From assembly GCA_006247105.1 (NCBI GenBank), contig VDLU01000042.1:1-13138 (forward strand): 13,138 nucleotides of DNA. The letters run 5' to 3'. The translations under genes were made by a program, and so were the position numbers. The DNA comes from Giardia muris (lineage: Eukaryota > Fornicata > Diplomonadida > Hexamitidae). Below the pieces are notes generated by a model that was not told the DNA's origin, did no database searches, and saw only the letters and a list, made by a program, of their open reading frames with translations. Positions 8,426-13,138 of this stretch are shown here, in pieces; within the stretch, counting starts at the first letter, position 1; every line of letters begins with the position of its first letter.

Positions 8426-8430
8426 TCACT
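8424..8430 (-). promoter_or_regulatory. Poly(A) signal AGTGAAT of unit F
   Basis: It overlaps the TGA stop of unit F at 8430-8432. A second in-frame TGA at 8406-8408 precedes the body of E. Confidence 0.7.
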
Positions 8431-9425
8431 CACTTCCCCCTGCATCCGAACCACCAACCGAGGAAGCCCCCGAGACCTCCCAGGACCAGAAGGACGGCAA
8501 TGACGATCCCCGCAATGGCACCCCCGAGAGCCCCGAGGAGCTGGAGGAGGGGGGAGGGGGCAGGTCCATTGAAGGACGACCCGTCCCAGCAGGTCGTGCA
8601 GGCCGTCGTGTTGCATCCCGTGCAGCCCGAGTGGTAGATCGAGCACGCCTTGCAGTCGGGGGTGGCTCCAGCTGTGGTGTTGGCGTTGTAGTACCCGAAG
8701 CCGCAGGACGTGCAGGTGACGGCACCGCTCGAGGAGGTGCAGGCCCCGCACCCCGGGACCTTCGAGGAGCAGGAGGTGAGGACGGTCCCATTGAGGTAGA
8801 GGCCCGAGGTGGCATTGACAGCTGTGCAGACCCCACCAGAGGCCGTGGTGCAGGCGCTCTTCCCGACCTCCGTGGAGGCGTTGTAGCAGCCCCCGTTGAG
8901 GAGGAAGAAGTTAGTGGTCGAGGACCCGGTCACGTCCTGGCACTTCCCGCACCTCGTGGAGGACGCATCGAGGGCGCTTCCGTCCTCCTTCTGGCAGATC
9001 TGGGTCGCCCTCGTCACGTTCGTCGAGGCGACCAGAAGGCATTCTCCGTTGATCGGGACGAAGCCCGGCTTGCACTCGGAGCAGACCGTCGTGTTCCCGA
9101 CCAGGAACTGCTTCTCCTTCGCACAGACGCCCAGCTCGGCGGCCTTGAAGGTCGAGTAGCATCCCTCGAGGTAGGGGACGTATCCATTGAGGCAGGACGT
9201 GCAGGTGCCGGAAGAGTCGGTGCAGACCTTGTCGTTCTTATCCACGCACGTCCCGTCGATCGGGGCCTGACCAGTCGGACACTCGGTGCAGACGAGCCCC
9301 GGACCGAGGTTGGTGCAGGAGGTGCAGTTCTTGGGACAGGAGTCGCAGGACGTGATGGCAAGGGAGGAGCTGTAGGTCGGGCCGAAGGAGGGGAGGCAGA
9401 CCTTGCAGGTCTTCTCGTCCTTGTC

Positions 9426-9449
9426 GCACGTCTTGCAGTTCTGGACGGT
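9426..9449 (-). repeat. 24-bp direct repeat, copy 1 (copy 2 at 9621-9644)
   Basis: The plus-strand string GCACGTCTTGCAGTTCTGGA plus four more bases occurs exactly twice in unit F, 195 bases apart. It encodes the TVQNCKTC core of two furin-like modules. The spacing is exactly 65 codons, so it marks an in-frame internal module duplication. Confidence 0.75.
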
Positions 9450-9620
9450 ACAGGCCTTGCAGGTCTTGTCAGTCTCTCCAACAAGGCCGAAGCCGGGGAG
9501 GCAGGCTGAACAGGAGGAGGTACTCGTGCACGTCTTGCAGCCCGAGGAGCAGGCCTTGCATGATTTGTCGGTCGTGTCGAGGAAGTAGCCAGACTTGCAC
9601 TCTGAGCAGGCGGAGGAGGA

Positions 9621-9644
9621 GCACGTCTTGCAGTTCTGGACGGT
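9621..9644 (-). repeat. 24-bp direct repeat, copy 2 (copy 1 at 9426-9449)
   Basis: Identical to the copy at 9426-9449. Neighbouring bases differ slightly, which gives CTACTVQNC-like and CKACTVQNC-like contexts. Confidence 0.75.
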
Positions 9645-10183
9645 GCAGGCCGTGCAGTTGACGGGGTCGGAAGTGGTGGTGGTGTTGGGGTAGAAGCCCT
9701 CGAGGCACGAGTTGCAGGTGAGGACTTCTCCAGCACGAGAGCCGGGAGTAGGTGGAGTTGGTGTCGCATAGGTGCAGGTGCTGCAGCCCGGTTCCCCGTT
9801 TGTCGCATCGCTACAGAGGTAGAGGTTGCTGTCCTTGATGAAGGTGATGGCATCGGTAGTTGGAGCCGTCTTGCAGGTTCCGTTCTTTGCATCCTGGAGG
9901 GCGGAGCACAGCTTACTCCCAACCCCCTGTGTCTGGTCATAACAACCCCCGTTGAACAGGAAGTAGTTCCCCGTTCCACATCCTGTACAGACACCACTAC
10001 CACAAGTAGCACCATTTCCAATCGTAGTGGCCGCAGCAGTGTCACAGAGCCCGTTGACAGGGCGGAGTCAGTGTTAGTCGAGACATCGCACTTCTTGCAG
10101 AACTCTCCCTCAACCCCCGGGATGGTGAACTTTGAGTTTGCCTCGCACTCTCCGTGGCTCGAGCCTTCACCTCCCCCTTCACC

Positions 10184-10190
10184 ATTCACT
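10184..10190 (-). promoter_or_regulatory. Poly(A) signal AGTGAAT of unit G
   Basis: It overlaps the TGA of unit G at 10190-10192. The frame of unit F opens directly after it in the same phase, with no second stop. Confidence 0.7.
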
Positions 10191-11135
10191 CACTTCCCCC
10201 TGCATCCGAACCACCAACCGAGGAAGCCCCCGAGACCTCCCAGCACCAGCAGGACGGCGATGACGATCCCCGCAATGGCACCCCCCGAGAGCCCCGAGGA
10301 GCTGGAGGAGGGGGGAGAGGGACACTTCCCATTGGTGTCGGGGCTGTTTCCATTCCAGCAGGTCGTGCAGGCGTCCTTCGTGCAGACCGTGCATCCTGAA
10401 GGGCAGGCCGTGCAGTTGAAGGTGCCCCCAGAGGCCGAGTTGTAGTATCCGATGGAGCAGCCAGTGCAGGTGAGGGCGTGGTTGTTCGAGGTGCACGTCC
10501 CGCACCCGGCCGGACAGAGGGTGAAGGCCCCCGTGTTCGTGTCGAAAGGGAAGGGGGTGTTCTGGGCAGCCTGAGAACACTTCCCATCGGCATCGGCCGT
10601 CTGGCACAGCTTGCTCCCGACCGAGGTCCCGGAGGTGAGGGTTGTGGGATAGCAGCCTCCATTGAAGAAGTAGTTGCTGTTCGTGTCCTTGCACGCCTCG
10701 CACTTCGTGGCCTTCGCATCGATGGGAGTCCCGTCCGCCTTCATGCAGACGTTGTCCCGGCTGCTCTCGTCGTTCCCTTGTTAATGTCCCCGATCGGGGT
10801 GCAGGTCCATCAATCGGGACGAACCCGGCCTTGCACTCCTTGCAGACGAGGGCCTCCCCGACGAGGAACTGGTTGTCCTTGGAGCAGATCCCCATCGAGC
10901 TCGCCTTGTAGGGGGAGAGGCAGGCCCCGTGGTAGAACATGTATCCATTGAGGCAGGAGGCGCAGGAGCCGGAGGAGGGGTCCTTTGTGCACACCTTGGC
11001 GTTCACGTCGACGCACTCGTCGTCGACCGGGACCTGGCTGCTGTTCGAACACACGTCGCAGACGAGCCCGAGGCCGAGGTTGAGGCAGCTCTCGCATCCC
11101 GTCGAGCACTGGTTGCAGGCCGTGATGGCGGAGCC
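10190..11135 (-). repeat. Recent duplicate segment, matching unit H (12203-13138)
   Basis: The 946 bases align to the 936 bases of unit H with one visible substitution (near 10315 / 12326). Of 17 single-base gaps, H lacks 13 bases, G lacks two that C and H keep (near 10758 and 10806), and H has one extra base near 12728. Confidence 0.85.
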
Positions 11136-12202
11136 GTTCTTGACAGGCCCGAACCCCGCCTTGCAGCCCGTGCACTTGGTCACGTCGTCGTTACAGATCC
11201 CGCAGTTCTTGATGCTGCAGGCGGTGCAGGTCTTAGCGGTGTCTCCAACGAGGCCGAAGCCCTCCTTGCAGGCGGTGCAGGCTGTAGATGAGCAGGTTTT
11301 GCAGTTCTCAACGGTGCACTTCGTGCAGGTTCCGTAGTTCTTGGTCGTATCGCTGTTAGCAGTATAGAAGAACCCTTCAGAGCACTTGTCGGTATCACAG
11401 TTTTGATGATTCGTGTCGGTGTCGCACTGATCGCACCCAGTGGGGCAAGTCCCACAAGTTGCCGAGGTGCCCGACCCGAAAGGAAGAAGGCGGGCCCGCA
11501 CTTGGAGCAGGTGTTGGCAGCACTCGCCTGGACGCAGTTCTCGACCGAGCAGGAGAAGCAGTTGGCGTTGTTCGCATCTGGGAGGTAGCCCGAAGCGCAG
11601 GCGTCGCACTTCCCGGTTCCGAGGAGATATCCGGCTTGCAAGTCTGACAGGTGTTGGCGTTCGTGCAGGTCGCACAGTTGGTTGGACAGGCCGTACAAGT
11701 CTTGGTATTGCTATCGAAGTAGTACCCCTCATAGCAAGTTTCGCACTTCGTCTCACTTTCTTTCTCGCTGCACGTCTTGCAGGTCGAGTCGCAGAGGTCG
11801 CAGGCGTCGGTCGTCGCAGACGCAGCTGTGTTTGGAATCAGCCCGTCCTTGCACGTGCCACATTTCCGGCATCTGTAGAGGTGGTGGCACAGATGAGGGA
11901 GGTTGCGGGGTCTTTGGCGTAGCAGCCCCCTGGAAGAGGACGAAGGCGTTTCCGCACTTCCCGCACGTCTGGGAGGTGTCATCGAGGGCAGAGCCGTCCG
12001 CTTCGTGCACCCCGCCGCGGTCACGGAGGAATCGTCTTTTGACGCGCAGTTTCCATTGATGGGACGTTCCCGCATCGCACTCCGTGCAGACCTGCGTGCT
12101 CCCGAACTTCAGGCACTTGTCCGTTCCGCAGTTCGTTATGGCAGGACTGCAGGCAGCTGGAGCGGGAGCGGCTCGAGCCTTCCCTCCCCCTTCACCATTC
12201 AC
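10190..12202 (-). pseudogene. VSP unit G (type 3), multiple frameshifts, no start codon
   Basis: The longest unit. Its leader is unlike the others (NGEGGGKARAAPAPAACS, then CGTDKCLKFGSTQVCTEC). VSP coding similarity moves between frames at about eight places: near 12055, 12010, 11932, 11880, 11630, 11478, 10806 and 10758. Where a related copy or an obvious phase exists, each break looks like a missing base in a short run. Between the breaks are clear VSP pieces: CRKCGTCKDG, furin-like modules (CTVENCKTC, CTACKEGFGLVG), NGYMFYHGACL, FNGGCYPT, then PSSSSSG, the membrane span and CRGK. The longest clean stretches are about 11478-10806 and 10757-10190. The second half matches unit C and is almost identical to unit H. 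It is non-coding as written; some indels could be sequence error. Confidence 0.87.
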
Positions 12203-12203
12203 T
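12197..12203 (-). promoter_or_regulatory. Poly(A) signal AGTGAAT of unit H
   Basis: It overlaps the TGA of unit H at 12203-12205. Unit G starts immediately after it. Confidence 0.7.
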
Positions 12204-13138
12204 CACTTCCCCCTGCATCCGAACCACCAACCGAGGAAGCCCCGAGACCTCCAGCACCAGCAGGACGGCGATGACGATCCCCGCAATGGCACCCCCCGAG
12301 AGCCCCGAGGAGCTGGAGGAGGGGGAGGGGGACACTTCCCATTGGTGTCGGGGCTGTTTCCATTCCAGCAGGTCGTGCAGGCGTCCTTCGTGCAGACCGT
12401 GCATCCTGAAGGGCAGGCCGTGCAGTTGAAGGTGCCCCAGAGGCCGAGTTGTAGTATCCGATGGAGCAGCCAGTGCAGGTGAGGGCGTGGTTGTTCGAGG
12501 TGCACGTCCCGCACCCGGCCGGACAGAGGGTGAAGGCCCCGTGTTCGTGTCGAAAGGGAAGGGGGTGTTCTGGGCAGCCTGAGAACACTTCCCATCGGCA
12601 TCGGCCGTCTGGCACAGCTTGCTCCCGACCGAGGTCCGGAGGTGAGGGTTGTGGGATAGCAGCCTCCATTGAAGAAGTAGTTGCTGTTCGTGTCCTTGCA
12701 CGCTCGCACTTCGTGGCCTTCGCATCGGATGGGAGTCCGTCCGCCTTCATGCAGACGTTGTCCCCGGCTGCTCTCGTCGTTCCTTGTTAATGTCCCGACG
12801 GGGTGCAGGTCCCATCATCGGGACGAACCCGGCCTTGCACTCCTTGCAGACGAGGGCCTCCCCGACGAGGAACTGGTTGTCCTTGGAGCAGATCCCCATC
12901 GAGCTCGCCTTGTAGGGGGAGAGGCAGGCCCCGTGGTAGAACATGTATCCATTGAGGCAGGAGGCGCAGGAGCCGGAGGAGGGGTCCTTTGTGCACACCT
13001 TGGCGTTCACGTCGACGCACTCGTCGTCGACCGGGACCTGGCTGCTGTTCGAACACACGTCGCAGACGAGCCGAGGCCGAGGTTGAGGCAGCTCTCGCAT
13101 CCCGTCGAGCACTGGTTGCAGGCCGTGATGGCGGAGCC
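12203..13138 (-). pseudogene. VSP unit H (type 3), 3' half, heavily frameshifted, 5' end outside window
   Basis: The C-terminal part of a VSP cut by the right edge. Blocks in order are CDVCSNSSQVPVDDECVD, NGYMFYHGACL, CKECKAGFVP, FNGGCYPT, CTACPSGCTVC, CTTCWNG, Ser linker, membrane span and CRGK. Compared with G and C it has about 13 single-base deletions and one insertion, so the frame changes roughly every 70 bases. The deletions fall mostly in C or G runs, including one inside the otherwise invariant anchor cassette near 12240. There is essentially no substitution relative to unit G. That mix is unusual for evolutionary decay and suggests poorly corrected sequence near a contig end. Confidence 0.85.

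Larger units (their letters stand above)
8430..10189 (-). pseudogene. VSP unit F (type 2), one frameshift, no start codon
   Basis: The frame opens right after the stop of unit G (VNGEGGGEGSSHGEC, then KFTIPGVEGEFCKKC). It breaks near 10060, where a G/C run is one base shorter than in unit B. It is then open to 8430. Contents in order: FNGGCYDQ, a TPTPPTPGS linker, a run of furin-like modules (CTVQNCKTC, CSECKSGYF, CKACSSGCKTC, CLPGFGLVG), CVDKNDKVC, LNGGCYNA, CTTCWDGSS, the membrane span and CRGK. No methionine codon occurs in the VSP frame. The usual Ser linker is read in another phase as PLLQLLGAL because of an extra shift upstream and a base missing from the G-tract after it; the frame is restored before the membrane span. 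Whole-unit similarity to B supports block duplication. The single indel may be an assembly error. Confidence 0.87.
1..13138 (-). repeat. Tandem array of eight VSP units (A-H), abutting and co-oriented
   Basis: Six complete units of 1568, 1530, 1911, 1872, 1760 and 2013 bp (B to G), plus two edge-cut units (A, H), follow each other with no spacer. Every internal boundary is the same string: the codons for CRGK, a TGA stop, then GTGAATGGTGAAGGGG. Similarity over unit bodies gives three types: type 1 (A, D, E), type 2 (B, F) and type 3 (C, G, H). No unit has an ATG-plus-signal-peptide start, so the array looks like a store of VSP bodies and not a row of expressed genes. Assignment to Giardia is secure from the CxxC/GGCY/CRGK signature. 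The species G. muris is inferred from the CRGK tail without a final alanine and from the known tandem pseudogene arrays of that species. Confidence 0.9.

Noticed and set aside
8631..9509. Long plus-strand open frame (292 codons), with others near 3864-4391 and 10478-10951
   Set aside because: They lie antisense to VSP bodies and have shuffled Arg/Gly/Ala composition with no domain. Open antisense frames are expected in GC-rich, C-ending codon usage.
1..13138. Bacterial or viral cysteine-rich repeat protein cluster
   Set aside because: There are no ribosome binding sites or operon-like starts. CxxC density, GGCY, the Ser linker with a single span, the CRGK tail and AGTRAAY together are specific to Giardia VSPs.
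1..13138. Introns joining the units or supplying a start
   Set aside because: Giardia introns are very few. I saw no convincing conserved 5' splice and branch/3' splice pairs near the unit starts, though this cannot be excluded by eye.
1..13138. Telomeric repeats, retroelements, tRNA or rRNA
   Set aside because: No TAGGG/CCCTA tandem run, reverse-transcriptase motif or RNA gene fold was seen; the whole window is filled by VSP units.

Overview
The window is a head-to-tail array of variant-specific surface protein (VSP) genes from a Giardia species, all on the minus strand. The diagnostic signs are very cysteine-rich frames packed with CxxC pairs, GGCY motifs, and a near-invariant C-terminus: a Ser-rich linker, one membrane span, and a tail ending GLGGFLGWWFGCRGK. 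The tail ends CRGK, not the CRGKA of G. intestinalis. The high GC content and the tandem layout point to Giardia muris. From memory, the G. muris genome report describes tandem arrays of pseudogenized surface antigens near telomeres, intact copies elsewhere, and genetic exchange between the two classes. I could not check this against a database.

There are eight units, named A to H from left to right. All are transcribed right to left, so each unit's 3' end is at its lower coordinate. A (1-1548) is cut by the left edge and H (12203-13138) by the right edge. B, C, D, E, F and G start at 1549, 3117, 4647, 6558, 8430 and 10190. Each unit ends in TGA, and that codon overlaps AGTGAAT, which matches the Giardia poly(A) consensus AGTRAAY. 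The next unit begins at once. There is no intergenic DNA, no promoter-like AT-rich stretch, and no in-frame ATG with a signal peptide at any unit start. C, D and E are fully open but start-less frames of about 501, 636 and 615 codons. B and F each have one frameshift and no ATG anywhere in the VSP frame. A, G and H have many single-base deletions.

By sequence the units fall into three types: type 1 (A, D, E), type 2 (B, F) and type 3 (C, G, H). In transcription order the array reads 3,3,2,1,1,3,2,1. This suggests duplication of a three-gene block plus recent single-unit duplications (D/E and G/H). N-terminal leaders and internal cassettes are shuffled between types, as expected from gene conversion.

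The array is best read as a silent repertoire that could donate segments to expressed VSP genes elsewhere; no unit looks independently expressible. The density of indels at both ends, contrasted with the clean middle, may partly be uncorrected sequencing error if the window is a whole contig. No tRNA, rRNA, mobile element, CRISPR or telomeric TAGGG repeat was seen. No stretch over 300 bases lies outside the VSP units.
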